Source: Micromonospora parastrephiae (GTDB taxonomy: Bacteria > Actinomycetota > Actinomycetes > Mycobacteriales > Micromonosporaceae). From it: a stretch of DNA of 59,041 nucleotides. The stretch spans positions 1-59,041 of the forward strand of contig NZ_JAEVHM010000017.1 of NCBI RefSeq assembly GCF_016802865.1. The letters run 5' to 3'. Positions within the stretch are counted from its first letter, which is position 1; each line of letters begins with the position of its first letter. A program made the translations under genes and the position numbers. The notes below the pieces were generated by a model. That model did no database searches. It worked only from the letters and a program-made list of their open reading frames with translations, and was not told the origin of the DNA. Positions 19,434 through 30,835 of this stretch are shown here, one piece after another.

Positions 19434-19811
19434 ATGGAATACGTGGGAACTGCGTTGGCCGAAATGACTATGCCTCAGATCTCGCCGCTTAACGGCGAGC
19501 CGATCGAACGTGCCGATGCCGAGCGTCTCGCGGGGGTCCTCAAGGCCCTTGCCGATCCTGCTCGGCTGCGGCTGCTCAGCCTGATCCAGTCGGCCCCCGA
19601 GGGCGAGGCGTGCGTCTGTGACCTGACCGCGCCGCTCGGCCTCTCCCAGCCGACGGTCAGTCACCACCTGCGCATCCTCACCGAGGCTGGCTTGCTGCAG
19701 CGGGAGAAGCGCGGTGTCTGGGCGTACTACAGCCTGGTTCCGAGTGCGATCGCGACGATCGCGGACCTGCTGACCCCGCCGCGTAAGCGGGCCACCAAGA
19801 AGGCTCGCTGA
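19434..19811 (+). CDS. ArsR/SmtB-family metal-responsive repressor
   Basis: A 125-residue winged-helix regulator. It has ALADPARLRLLSLI, then the metal motif Cys60-Val-Cys62-Asp63 in the helix before recognition helix LSQPTVSHHLRIL, and a wing with REKRGVWAYYSL. The CVCD motif corresponds to the alpha-3 site of ArsR/CadC-type repressors that bind arsenite, cadmium or lead. No transporter or arsenate reductase gene is adjacent, so its target lies elsewhere or is its own promoter. The C-terminus is Lys/Arg-rich (PPRKRATKKAR). A GGTGGAAGG ribosome-binding site supports ATG 19434. Confidence 0.88.
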   Translation: MEYVGTALAEMTMPQISPLNGEPIERADAERLAGVLKALADPARLRLLSLIQSAPEGEACVCDLTAPLGLSQPTVSHHLRILTEAGLLQREKRGVWAYYSLVPSAIATIADLLTPPRKRATKKAR

Positions 19812-19932
19812 CCTAGGCGCTGCGCACCGTCCCACTCCGGGGCGGTGTCCGGTGGCGAGCCAGGGGTGGCGCCACCGGTCGCTGACACCTGCTCGTCCCC
19901 GGCCGCACCGCCGGAGGCCGGGTCCGACATGC

Positions 19933-19968
19933 CGACGGCCGACCCCCGCACCAGGGGGCCGGCCGTCG
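19933..19968. terminator. Bidirectional terminator between arsR-type gene and DedA gene
   Basis: CGACGGCC and its complement (19933-19940, 19961-19968) flank inner CCCCC/GGGGG arms. It sits between convergent genes, so it can serve both. Confidence 0.65.
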
Positions 19969-19980
19969 TCGTACCCGAGG

Positions 19981-20796
19981 TCAGCGCTCCTGGCCGTGCT
20001 CCGGGCGCCGCCGGTCGTGCGGGTGCTCGTCGTGGTCGAACGCCTCGCGGACCGCTTCAACCGCGCCTGCGGCGCTGGCCGCCGCGACCACGGCAACGGC
20101 CTCGCCGCGCTTGCGGGCCCGCCGGTCACGCAGGAACTCGAAGAAGATCGGCAGCACCGAGATCACGATGATCAGGGCCACCACCGGCAGGATGTAGTGG
20201 TCGATCTTGTCCCCGATGGCCTGGTAGATCTGCTCGGCCAGCAGGTAGCCGATCAGCAGGATGCCGTCCACCCAGAGCACCGCGCCGACGATGTTCCAGA
20301 TCAGGAACTGCCGGGCCGGCATACCCAGCGCACCGGCGACCGGGTTGAGGAAGGTGCGGACGATCGGGATGAAGCGCGCCAGCACCACGGCCTTCGCCGG
20401 GCCGAACTTCTGGAAGTAGTACTCCGCCTTCTCCACGTACTCCTTCTTGAAGAGCCGGGAGTTCGGTCGCTCGAACATCGGCCGCCCGTAGCGCGAACCG
20501 AGCCAGTGCCCCAACTGTGCGCCGACGACCGCGCAGATCGGCCCACCGATCAGCAGGCCAGCGAGGGAGAGCCGGGTGCCGTCGCCGAAGATGGCGTCCG
20601 CCACCGGCGAGGCAGCCACCCCGGCGAGGAACAGCAGCGAGTCCCCCGGGAAGAAGAAGCCCACCAGCAGGCCGGTCTCGGCGAAGAGGATCACCCAGAC
20701 GCCGATCAGCCCGAAGGTCTGCAACAGCTCCTTGGGATCGAGCGGGTTGAGGGCGACGCTCTCCGTGAGAGCGCGGGTCTTCTCAGCTGTGTCCAC
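19981..20796 (-). CDS. DedA-family membrane protein (SNARE-associated domain)
   Basis: A 271-residue inner-membrane protein of the DedA/VTT superfamily, members of which help recycle undecaprenyl phosphate or other lipids across the membrane. Visible are ETGLLVGFFFPGDSLLF, GAQLGHWLGSRYG and the signature ARFIPIVRTFLNPVAGALGM, followed by several helices and an Ala-rich, charged C-terminus. GTG 20796 is chosen because TACCCT lies eight bases upstream, fitting a leaderless start; GTG 20802 is an alternative. The longer frame upstream is Arg-rich and unlike protein. This gene near fba matches the Rv0364 neighbourhood of Mycobacterium. Confidence 0.87.
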   Translation of the reverse strand: MDTAEKTRALTESVALNPLDPKELLQTFGLIGVWVILFAETGLLVGFFFPGDSLLFLAGVAASPVADAIFGDGTRLSLAGLLIGGPICAVVGAQLGHWLGSRYGRPMFERPNSRLFKKEYVEKAEYYFQKFGPAKAVVLARFIPIVRTFLNPVAGALGMPARQFLIWNIVGAVLWVDGILLIGYLLAEQIYQAIGDKIDHYILPVVALIIVISVLPIFFEFLRDRRARKRGEAVAVVAAASAAGAVEAVREAFDHDEHPHDRRRPEHGQER

Positions 20797-20968
20797 GGCC
20801 ACAAAGGGTACCGAAGCCCGGGTGCCGCACCGCGCCGGACCGGCCCCGCGCCACCCGCTTGCGCGCAACCCACGACGGCGGTAACGCACGGCGCGGGGCG
20901 GGCATTTGGGTCAGGCGACGAAGCGGGGTGGTTCGGCGTCGGGCGAGCAGGTGGCCGCCCGCGGCGGC

Positions 20969-21181
20969 TCAGCGGTAGTCGTCCTCGTCCCCGGTGACCA
21001 CCCTGGCCTGCTCCATCGCGTCCCACTCGTCGACCTCCAGGCCGCGGTGCGGCTCGCTGTCGACGTCGGCGGGGCCGACCACCGCGGCCTGCTCGACCGC
21101 GTCGGCCGGCTCCGCCTCGGGGTCACGTTCGTCCGCGGCGAGGTGGTCGCCGGGGGTGAAGTCCTCGTCGGGCTGACCCAT
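20969..21181 (-). CDS. Small acidic protein, 70 aa
   Basis: A 70-residue, strongly acidic protein (DEDFTPGDHLAADE, DSEPHRGLEVDEWD) without membrane segments and probably disordered. GGGAGGGAC before ATG 21181 supports the start. It is divergent from the holin-like gene at 21306. Small acidic proteins of this kind are common and uncharacterised in Micromonosporaceae. Confidence 0.6.
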   Translation of the reverse strand: MGQPDEDFTPGDHLAADERDPEAEPADAVEQAAVVGPADVDSEPHRGLEVDEWDAMEQARVVTGDEDDYR

Positions 21182-21305
21182 CGTCCCTCCCGGGGGTCTC
21201 GGTGCACGGTTCCCACCCACCGTACGGGCTGTGCCGGTGTGACGCCCGGAAGCCGAGTCGGCGGAATCTCCCCTCGGGGGTGCGCCCCGGTGCCAGGATG
21301 GGGCC

Positions 21306-21689
21306 GTGGGCTTCCTCATCCGACTGGCGATCACCGCGGTCGCGTTGTGGATAACCACGCTGATCGTGCCCGGGGTCGACGTGCAGGGCCGCTCGGGTGG
21401 CAACACCGTACTCACGCTGATCGTGGTCGCCCTGATCTTCGGTGTGATCAACGCCGTGCTCAAGCCCGTGATCAAGGTCGTCGGCTGCGTCTTCTACCTG
21501 CTGACCCTGGGCCTGTTCGCGCTTGTGGTCAACGCGCTGCTCTTCCTGCTCACCGACCGGATCGCCCGCGGGCTGGACCTTCCGTTCCAGGTGGACGGTT
21601 TCTGGCCGGCGTTCTGGGGAGCGATCGTGATGACCGTCGTCACCTGGCTGATCAGCGTCATCGTGCCGGACAACCTGGACCGGCGGTGA
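21306..21689 (+). CDS. Four-helix membrane protein, YvlD/phage-holin-IV-like family
   Basis: A 127-residue protein with four hydrophobic helices, matching the family named mycobacterial 4 TMS phage holin (PF04020; YvlD-like). Features are LIVVALIFGVINAVLKPVIK, with the family's N-x-x-x-K-P motif, and LLTLGLFALVVNALLFLLTD. Chromosomal members are not phage genes and are thought to act in membrane stress. CAGGAT lies six bases before GTG 21306, which suggests a leaderless transcript. Confidence 0.85.
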   Translation: MGFLIRLAITAVALWITTLIVPGVDVQGRSGGNTVLTLIVVALIFGVINAVLKPVIKVVGCVFYLLTLGLFALVVNALLFLLTDRIARGLDLPFQVDGFWPAFWGAIVMTVVTWLISVIVPDNLDRR

Positions 21690-21825
21690 ACGGCTGGCAC
21701 CCGGGTCGGTTGTTCCGGCGCACCTCACCTACGGGATACTTCCGGGCGGAGGACAGCGCGGTCCGGCGCACAAGTGAACAACAGCGGCCAGCACGGCCGA
21801 GAGTGGTAAGTAAGGAGCGTTCAAC

Positions 21826-22851
<1,026 letters not shown>

Positions 22852-22863
22852 CAACGCTCCACC

Positions 22864-22896
22864 GACGGCCGGCTCTCCCTCGGGGAGCCGGCCGTC
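22864..22896. terminator. Terminator of fba
   Basis: Perfect 12-bp arms GACGGCCGGCTC and its complement (22864-22875, 22885-22896) around a nine-base loop, 13 bases after the fba stop. It lies between convergent genes and may be bidirectional. Confidence 0.8.
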
Positions 22897-22900
22897 GCCG

Positions 22901-24094
22901 TCAGGTCGTCAGCAGGCGGACGGCCTCGCGCACGTCGTCGGTGAGGTGGATCGACGCCGACAGGTCGCCGAACGGCGACGCGGCCAGCAGCGGGCGCAAC
23001 AACGACTCCACCGGCAGCTCGGTGGTCCAGTACCCGCGGTCCAGGAAGATGTACGCGCCGCTGGCCCCGTCGGTGCCGTAGTAGGTCTTGGTGGCCGCCT
23101 GGAACACCTCCTGCACCGTGCCCGCCCGGCCGGGGGCGAAGACGATGCCGCCCCGGGCGAGCCGCAGGATGGTGTCCTCCCGGATCGCGTTCGAGAAGTA
23201 CTTGGCGATCCGGCCGGCGAACAGGTTCGCCGGCTCGTGCCCGTACAGCCAGGTCGGGATGGCCAGTCCACCGGCCCGCGCCCAACCCGCGTCGGTGCCG
23301 CGCTGCCGGGGCACGCCCGCGTACCGCTGCCGGACCGCCAACGCCGCGGCCGTGTACCGGTGGTGGTCGGTGAAGTCGGGCGCCGCGGCCAGCAGGTCGA
23401 TCGCCGCCGTCAGCTCCGCCGCCGGCTGGTCCGCCAGGTACGCGCCGAGGTTCGCCGCCTCCATCACCCCGGGCCCGCCGCCGGTCACCACCAGCCGGTC
23501 GGCCCGCGCCAGCTCCCAACCCAGCACGGCCGCCATCCGGTACGCCGGACTGCCGCGCCGCACCGCGTGCCCGCCCATGATGCCCACCACCGACTGCGGC
23601 CCGTACGCGGCCAGCCAGGCCCTGGTGGCGTCGCCCAACGCGTTGTCCACGCCGTGATCGTGCAGCCGCTGGCCGAGCGCCTCCTTGACGTCCGGCAGCG
23701 CGCCGCCGTGCGCACGGTAGTGCTCGTACACCCGGGTGTCGTACATCCCGGCGAACCCGCCTTCGGTGAACCCGGCGGCCAACTCCTCCGGGGTGTAGAG
23801 GTGCGTCGGCTGGGTCGGGTACGGCAGCCCGGAGAACGGCGGCACCACGTTCGCGCCGCGCCGGACCAGGTCCGCGCCGACGTCGCGGGAGGCGAAGCGG
23901 CAGCCCACGAAGAGGGTGCCCGCGACCTCGACGCCGGTCAGGTCGGGCAACGGGTCGAGGTCGAGGCGCAGCCCCTGCACGGTCAGGCCGGTCAGCCGGC
24001 CGGTGGCCAACTGCCGGTCGAACTCGTCGCGGGTCTGGATCTCGTCGGTGTGCAGGTGCGGCTCGATGACGTCCGCGGGAGGTGGGGTCGGCAC
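22901..24094 (-). CDS. LOG-family (lysine-decarboxylase-like) Rossmann protein
   Basis: A 397-residue soluble protein. A leader of about 170 residues (with a pentapeptide-like LTVQGLRLDLDPLPDLTGVEV stretch) precedes a Rossmann-fold LOG domain with GIMGGHAVRRGSPAYRMAA, VTGGGPGVMEAANLGAYL and APGRAGTVQEVFQA. The last corresponds to the PGGxGTxxE signature with GG replaced by GR. True LOG proteins are cytokinin riboside phosphohydrolases; longer bacterial members like this have unknown substrates. GTG 24094 is chosen because upstream codons are atypical and cross the 24152-24185 hairpin. Confidence 0.72.
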   Translation of the reverse strand: MPTPPPADVIEPHLHTDEIQTRDEFDRQLATGRLTGLTVQGLRLDLDPLPDLTGVEVAGTLFVGCRFASRDVGADLVRRGANVVPPFSGLPYPTQPTHLYTPEELAAGFTEGGFAGMYDTRVYEHYRAHGGALPDVKEALGQRLHDHGVDNALGDATRAWLAAYGPQSVVGIMGGHAVRRGSPAYRMAAVLGWELARADRLVVTGGGPGVMEAANLGAYLADQPAAELTAAIDLLAAAPDFTDHHRYTAAALAVRQRYAGVPRQRGTDAGWARAGGLAIPTWLYGHEPANLFAGRIAKYFSNAIREDTILRLARGGIVFAPGRAGTVQEVFQAATKTYYGTDGASGAYIFLDRGYWTTELPVESLLRPLLAASPFGDLSASIHLTDDVREAVRLLTT

Positions 24095-24151
24095 CCGGCA
24101 ATCCTGCCCGTCCACGGGGACCGGCCAAACCCCGGGCCGGGGGGGCAACGA

Positions 24152-24185
24152 CAGGAGCCCGGTGGCCACGACCACCGGGCTCCTG
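24152..24185. terminator. Strong hairpin upstream of the LOG-family gene
   Basis: Perfect 14-bp arms CAGGAGCCCGGTGG and its complement (24152-24165, 24172-24185) around a six-base loop. It lies in a 248-bp gap between divergent genes, where no gene is seen that needs a terminator, so it may belong to a small RNA or act in the LOG gene's leader. Confidence 0.6.
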
Positions 24186-24342
24186 CGTAACCGGGTCCTG
24201 GGGAGGCTCCGGACCATTAGTTGTAGCGGAAAATATCTGGCGGCGGCATAGGCCGCAGGCGTGAGCGAACCCTCAGCCGTTCAGCGGAACGTGTCGTCCG
24301 ACCCGCTCGCGTGTCGCCCTGTCCAGCGGGTTGAATAAGGCG

Positions 24343-24771
24343 ATGCAGAACCTTTTGCCAGAGCCACCGGCCACCCTCCTGCCCGCGCACGACGAGGCTG
24401 ACGCCGCCCTGGCCGCCGCCGAGGAGGCCGGCACCGACGAGGCGTTCACCGAGGTCGCGGCCCGTTTCCCGACCTACAGCGCGGCCTGGGCTGCGCTCGC
24501 GGCGCGGGCGTTCGCGCAGGGTCAGGTGGTGACGGGGTACGCGTACGCGCGCACCGGCTACCACCGCGGCCTGGACCAGCTGCGCCGCAGCGGCTGGAAG
24601 GGGCACGGCCCGGTGCCGTGGTCGCACGAGCCGAACCGGGGCTTCCTGCGCTGCCTGTACGTCCTGTCCCGGGCCGCCGACGAGATCGGCGAGGCCGACG
24701 AGGCGGCCCGTTGCGCCCAGTTCCTGCGCGACTGCGACCCGTCGGCGGCGGACGCGCTGGCCAGCAACTGA
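24343..24771 (+). CDS. DUF3151 family protein
   Basis: A 142-residue helical protein starting MQNLLPEPPATLLP, the usual beginning of DUF3151 proteins (Mycobacterium Rv0360c family). The middle contains SAAWAALAARAFAQGQ and RTGYHRGLDQLRR, and the C-terminus has PVPWSHEPNRGFLRCLYVL. The fold looks TPR-like. Function is unknown, but its linkage to fba and purA is conserved in actinobacteria. ATG 24343 is used; TTG 24331 is in frame just upstream. Confidence 0.85.
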   Translation: MQNLLPEPPATLLPAHDEADAALAAAEEAGTDEAFTEVAARFPTYSAAWAALAARAFAQGQVVTGYAYARTGYHRGLDQLRRSGWKGHGPVPWSHEPNRGFLRCLYVLSRAADEIGEADEAARCAQFLRDCDPSAADALASN

Positions 24772-24823
24772 GCCTCGCACCGACGGCCGGCCCGGCATCC
24801 ACCGCGGGCCGGCCGTCGGCGGG

Positions 24824-27103
24824 TCACAACCCTTCGGCGACCGCGGCGGCGATCTTCAACCAGGCGTCCCGGGTGGCCGAGGAAAGACCCCCGTACCGGA
24901 TCGGCTCGCCGCTGTCGATGAGCCGCTCGTACGGGGCAAGCAGCACCGCCCGCGTACGGGCCGCGAAGTGCTCCTGGATCGCCGGCAGGTCGATCTCCTT
25001 GCGGGACGGCGGCATCGACACCACGGTCACCGCCTGCCGGACCAGCCGCTGCCGGCCGCTCTGCTCCAGGTGGTCGAGCATCCGGGCGGCGGTCTCCGCC
25101 GAGTCGTTACGGGCGGACATGGTGACCACCAGTTGGTCGGTGGCGTCCATCGAGGCCTGCCAGTTCTGCGCCCGGACGTTGTTGCCGGTGTCCACGAAGA
25201 TCAACTTGTAGAACCGGCTGACCACCTCACGGATCTCGGCGAACGCGGCCGCCGTGAGCATCTCGCCCCCGGTGGCCGACTCGTCCGAGGCGAGCACGTC
25301 GAACATCCCCTCGCCCTGCGAGCGGACGTACTGCGACAGGTCACCGACCCGCCCGTGCGCACCCTGGAACTGCCCGAGGTCGCGCAGCATGTCCCGCACG
25401 GTGCGGGAGTGAAAGTCCTGCTGGGCCCGCATCCCCAGGGTGCCCTGGGTCTCGTTGTTGTCCCAGGCCAGCACGTAACCGCCGCGCTTCTGACCGAACG
25501 TCATCGCGAGCAGCAGGATGGCCACCGTCTTACCGGCACCGCCCTTCGGGTTGACCACGGTCACCTGCCGCAGCCCACCGAAGTTGCGGCGCACCATCTC
25601 GATGTCCCGCTTGAGCTCCTGCTCGTGCCGTCCCGGAGCGAGCCGGAGCAGACCCATCTTGTTGACCACGGCGCGTACGCCCATGGTCGCCACCGGTTCG
25701 GGCGGCCGGACCTGCCGGCGCCGGGCGAAGTCCTCGGCGGTCGGCGCGGCGGCGCTCTCCGGTGCCCAGGCGGCGTCCGGATAGCCGGCCGCCGGCCCCC
25801 GGGTCACCCCGTCAGCTTCCTGGTACTGCTGCGGCGGCGGTGGTGGAGCTCCTGGTGTTCCCTGCTGCCACGGCGGCGGATACCAGCCCGGCGACGGCGG
25901 GAACGGCCCCGGCGGAGGGGTCGCCGGGCCACCACCCTGCTGCGGCACGGCCTCACCCTGCGGCGGGTCACCGAACTGCGACGGGTCCGGTGGCGGCGGC
26001 AGCGGAACCTGGCCGGGGATCGCCGGGGAATACGTCTGGCCGGCGTACGTCTGCCCCCCGCCGGCCTGCGGGACGGCCGATCCGCCGGACAGTGGCGGCG
26101 GCACGCTGGGAGGGGCGGGGACCGAGGGCGTCGGGGTGGCCGCCTCGTCGGAAGCCGCCTCGGGCGTGCTGGCCGGCCGCTGCGGCGGATACGCCCAGGG
26201 TGACTCGGTGGTCGGCCGCGCCGCTCCGACGGCGGGCCCGTCCTCCCCGGCGCCACCCTGCGGTGGCACCGGTGCGGTCGCTGCGGCTGCGGCGGCCGTC
26301 GCCGGCCCGGTCGCTGACGTTGGCCCCGCCGTCGTCGTTGGCCCGGTGGTCGTCGTTGGCCCGGTCGCTGTCGTTGGCCCGGTGGTCGTCGTTGGTCCGG
26401 CCGCTGTCGTGCCACCTGCCGTCGGGCCCGACGGGCCCGCCGAAGCGGGGGCAGCTGCGGCGTCCGGGTTGTCGACGTTCGGGCTGTCCGTGCGTGGGCT
26501 GCCGCCTGTGCCGGGGCTGTCCGCGTGCGCGGCGGACGCCGCCGGGCGGTCCAGCGAGAACGGCAGGTCCAGGTCGACGCCGCCCGACCCGATCGGAGGG
26601 ACGGGAGCGGCCGAGCCCGAGTTCCCGTCCGCCGTCGCCGAGCCGGGGACGGTGCCCGCTGCCCCGGCTGTGCTGGCCGTGCCGGCCGCCGCGCCGTTCG
26701 GCGGAACGGTTGGCGCGGCCGGTTCGGCCGGCGGAGGCCAGCTCGGCTGCGCCGGGGCCCAGCCCGACGCCGTGCCGGACGGACCGTTGACCCCCCACCC
26801 GCCGGGCGTCGGTACCGCACCGGTGAGCGACGGGTAGTCCGACGGCGACGGTGGAGGCAGCGCCGGGGCCCCGGGCTGCCCGGGAACCGGCGGGCGGCCG
26901 ATCGGTGGCGCGGCCACCGGTGGCGTCACCGGCGACTGCGCGGCCGACGGCGGCGTACCCCGCTGCTCGACGACCGACGCCCACGGCGGCACCACGCCAC
27001 CCGCGCCCGGATCGGCTGGATCCGGTGGCCAGAGTGGTTCGATGTCCCGCTCCGGCACCGGCTGCTGGCCGGGCTTCCGCGCCCGGTCGGCGTTCTCGTC
27101 CAT
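24824..27103 (-). CDS. EspI-like MinD/ParA-type ATPase with long Pro/Ala/Thr-rich N-terminus
   Basis: A 759-residue protein. Roughly the first 450 residues are low-complexity Pro, Ala, Gly and Thr, including tandem T-G-P-T-T-type repeats encoded around 26306-26415. The C-terminal 250 residues are a MinD-like ATPase with deviant Walker A VNPKGGAGKT (about residue 515), AWDNNETQGTLG, and LIFVDTGNN as the Walker B region. This plan matches EspI (Rv3876) of the ESX-1 type VII secretion locus, but no EsxA/B, EccC or PPE gene is in the window, so it is an orphan here. ATG 27103 follows GGGGAGGG. Confidence 0.8.
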   Translation of the reverse strand: MDENADRARKPGQQPVPERDIEPLWPPDPADPGAGGVVPPWASVVEQRGTPPSAAQSPVTPPVAAPPIGRPPVPGQPGAPALPPPSPSDYPSLTGAVPTPGGWGVNGPSGTASGWAPAQPSWPPPAEPAAPTVPPNGAAAGTASTAGAAGTVPGSATADGNSGSAAPVPPIGSGGVDLDLPFSLDRPAASAAHADSPGTGGSPRTDSPNVDNPDAAAAPASAGPSGPTAGGTTAAGPTTTTGPTTATGPTTTTGPTTTAGPTSATGPATAAAAAATAPVPPQGGAGEDGPAVGAARPTTESPWAYPPQRPASTPEAASDEAATPTPSVPAPPSVPPPLSGGSAVPQAGGGQTYAGQTYSPAIPGQVPLPPPPDPSQFGDPPQGEAVPQQGGGPATPPPGPFPPSPGWYPPPWQQGTPGAPPPPPQQYQEADGVTRGPAAGYPDAAWAPESAAAPTAEDFARRRQVRPPEPVATMGVRAVVNKMGLLRLAPGRHEQELKRDIEMVRRNFGGLRQVTVVNPKGGAGKTVAILLLAMTFGQKRGGYVLAWDNNETQGTLGMRAQQDFHSRTVRDMLRDLGQFQGAHGRVGDLSQYVRSQGEGMFDVLASDESATGGEMLTAAAFAEIREVVSRFYKLIFVDTGNNVRAQNWQASMDATDQLVVTMSARNDSAETAARMLDHLEQSGRQRLVRQAVTVVSMPPSRKEIDLPAIQEHFAARTRAVLLAPYERLIDSGEPIRYGGLSSATRDAWLKIAAAVAEGL
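26306..26415. repeat. Short tandem repeat within the EspI-like gene
   Basis: About six imperfect units built on GTCGTTGGCCCGGT, with 18-base phasing, encode repeated six-residue T-G-P-T-T-x segments. Phase is a multiple of three, so unit gain or loss would keep the frame. Confidence 0.7.
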
Positions 27104-27171
27104 TACGGCCCTCCCCAGTCCTCCTGCGAGGATAGGCGCACCGGCCGACCGGGGCCGATGACGCAGCCGGG

Positions 27172-29620
<2,449 letters not shown>

Positions 29621-29641
29621 CCCCCACCCCATCCGAGTCCT

Positions 29642-29702
29642 GTTGATCATGAAGTTATTGCCAATTGCTGCGGCGTGTCTTGGCAATAACTTCATGATCA
29701 AC
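29642..29702. repeat. 61-bp palindromic element, copy 1 (after purA)
   Basis: Perfect 22-bp arms (29642-29663, 29681-29702) with a 17-base loop. On the minus strand the loop carries GACACGCCG, as in copies 2 and 3, so this copy is inverted relative to them. It begins 22 bases after the purA stop, so a terminator function is likely. Confidence 0.9.
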
Positions 29703-29789
29703 GCTGTTTGGCCGGCGCGTTATCCACAGGGTTCCCACGGTTGTCCACAGGGGTGTGTTTCGGGCTTTTGAGTGAGCCAGGGTGGCTGG

Positions 29790-30718
29790 ATGGCTCCCTT
29801 GGACGTAGTACGGCGGATCGCGGCCGCGCGGGACGGAATTGTCACACTTGGGCAGGCGCGAGCTGCGGCCTGACCACGCATGAGGTGCAGCGGTTCTGTC
29901 GGGCCGGCCGCTGGCGTGCGGTGGCGCGGGGCAGCTATCTGGTGGACGCCGACCTTTACGACGGTTTACCTCGACGGGCGCAGATCAGGGCAGCGGTCGC
30001 CTCGTTCGGCCCCGCGGCTGCGGCCGTCCTCGCGACGGCGGCGGAGCTGCACGGCATAGCCGGTGTGCGAGCGACCGAGCTGATCCATCTGTCGGTGCCG
30101 GGCCAAGTCGCCAGGCCGGCCCGGCTCGCCCATCCGGAGGTGGTGGTCCATCAGTTGGTCGTTCCGCCCGAGCACCTCGTTCGGGTTGGTGGAATCAGCG
30201 CCACCGGGCCGCTACGAACCCTTGCTGACCTCAGCCTGCGCGTTGACCGCTATTCGGCGGTGAGCGTGCTGGACTCCGCGTTGAACCGCCGGCTGGTGAC
30301 CGCTGATGACCTGCTCTTCGTCCCACGTCTCATTCGCGGGCGTCGCGGTGCGGTCGCGGCCCGCGGCTATCTTGCTGAGGCGGATGGGCGGGCGCAGTCG
30401 CCGCTCGAGACGCGTGCCCGGCTCCGTTGTGTCGACGGTGGGGTACCGCCTGATGTGCTGCAACTGGAGGTCCGCGATCTCGACGGTTACCTGCTGGGTA
30501 TCGGTGACCTCGGTTGGCGGATTCACCGGGTCATCGCCGAGGCGGACGGTCGGGGCCCGCATGGTGTTCCCGAAGCCGCCTTCGCCGACCGACGCCGGCA
30601 GAATCGGCTGGTCAATGCCGGCTGGACCGTCCTCCGCTTCACCTGGTCGGACACTCTGCGCCCCGACTACATCCCGTGGACCGTCCGTCAGGCAATCGCC
30701 GCTGCACGACCCCGCTAA
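29790..30718 (+). pseudogene. AbiEi-type wHTH plus DUF559/Vsr-like protein, frameshifted near 29867
   Basis: The gene starts at ATG 29790 (MAPLDVVRRIAAARDG, the usual AbiEi_4 beginning) but stops at TGA 29871. One missing G near 29867 would restore ARAAGLTTHEVQRFCRAG and continue to 30718, giving 309 residues. The middle has the winged-helix AVARGSYLVDADLYDG; the C-terminus has a DUF559/very-short-patch-endonuclease-like core (GIGDLGW, EADG, a later His, and LVNAGWTVLRFTWSD). AbiEi proteins are antitoxins of type IV systems, but stand-alone fusions like this are common in actinobacteria and uncharacterised. It is flanked on both sides by inverted 61-bp palindromic elements. The frameshift may be a sequencing error. 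Confidence 0.68.
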
Positions 30719-30728
30719 CCCGCCACCC

Positions 30729-30813
30729 CCTGCCGCCCTCGTTGACCATGAAGTTGTTGTCACGACACGCCGACACGGCGGGCAATAACTTCATGATCAA
30801 CTAGGGCGGCAGG
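30729..30813. repeat. 61-bp palindromic element, copy 2, with extended arms (before purD)
   Basis: The 61-bp core is 30741-30801; CCTGCCGCCCT and its complement extend the arms to 31 bp with three mismatches (one a G-T wobble). The loop contains GACACGCCG on the plus strand. It starts 11 bases after the AbiEi/DUF559 stop and ends just before the purD -10 box. Confidence 0.88.
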
Positions 30814-30821
30814 CGGGACAG

Positions 30822-30827
30822 TAGGAT
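30822..30827 (+). promoter_or_regulatory. -10 box of a probable leaderless purD transcript
   Basis: TAGGAT ends eight bases before GTG 30836, and no ribosome-binding site is present. Confidence 0.5.
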
Positions 30828-30835
30828 GCGGGGTC

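Noticed and set aside
21306..21689. Prophage holin
   Set aside because: The family name includes phage holin, but there are no phage genes nearby and this family is a normal chromosomal membrane protein.
24217..24249. Ten-codon minus-strand frame (MPPPDIFRYN) ahead of a hairpin, possible leader or peptide precursor
   Set aside because: No ribosome-binding site and no modification enzyme nearby; too short to separate from chance.
24824..27103. A type VII secretion locus
   Set aside because: No EsxA/B-like small proteins, EccC ATPase, mycosin or PE/PPE genes surround the EspI-like gene.
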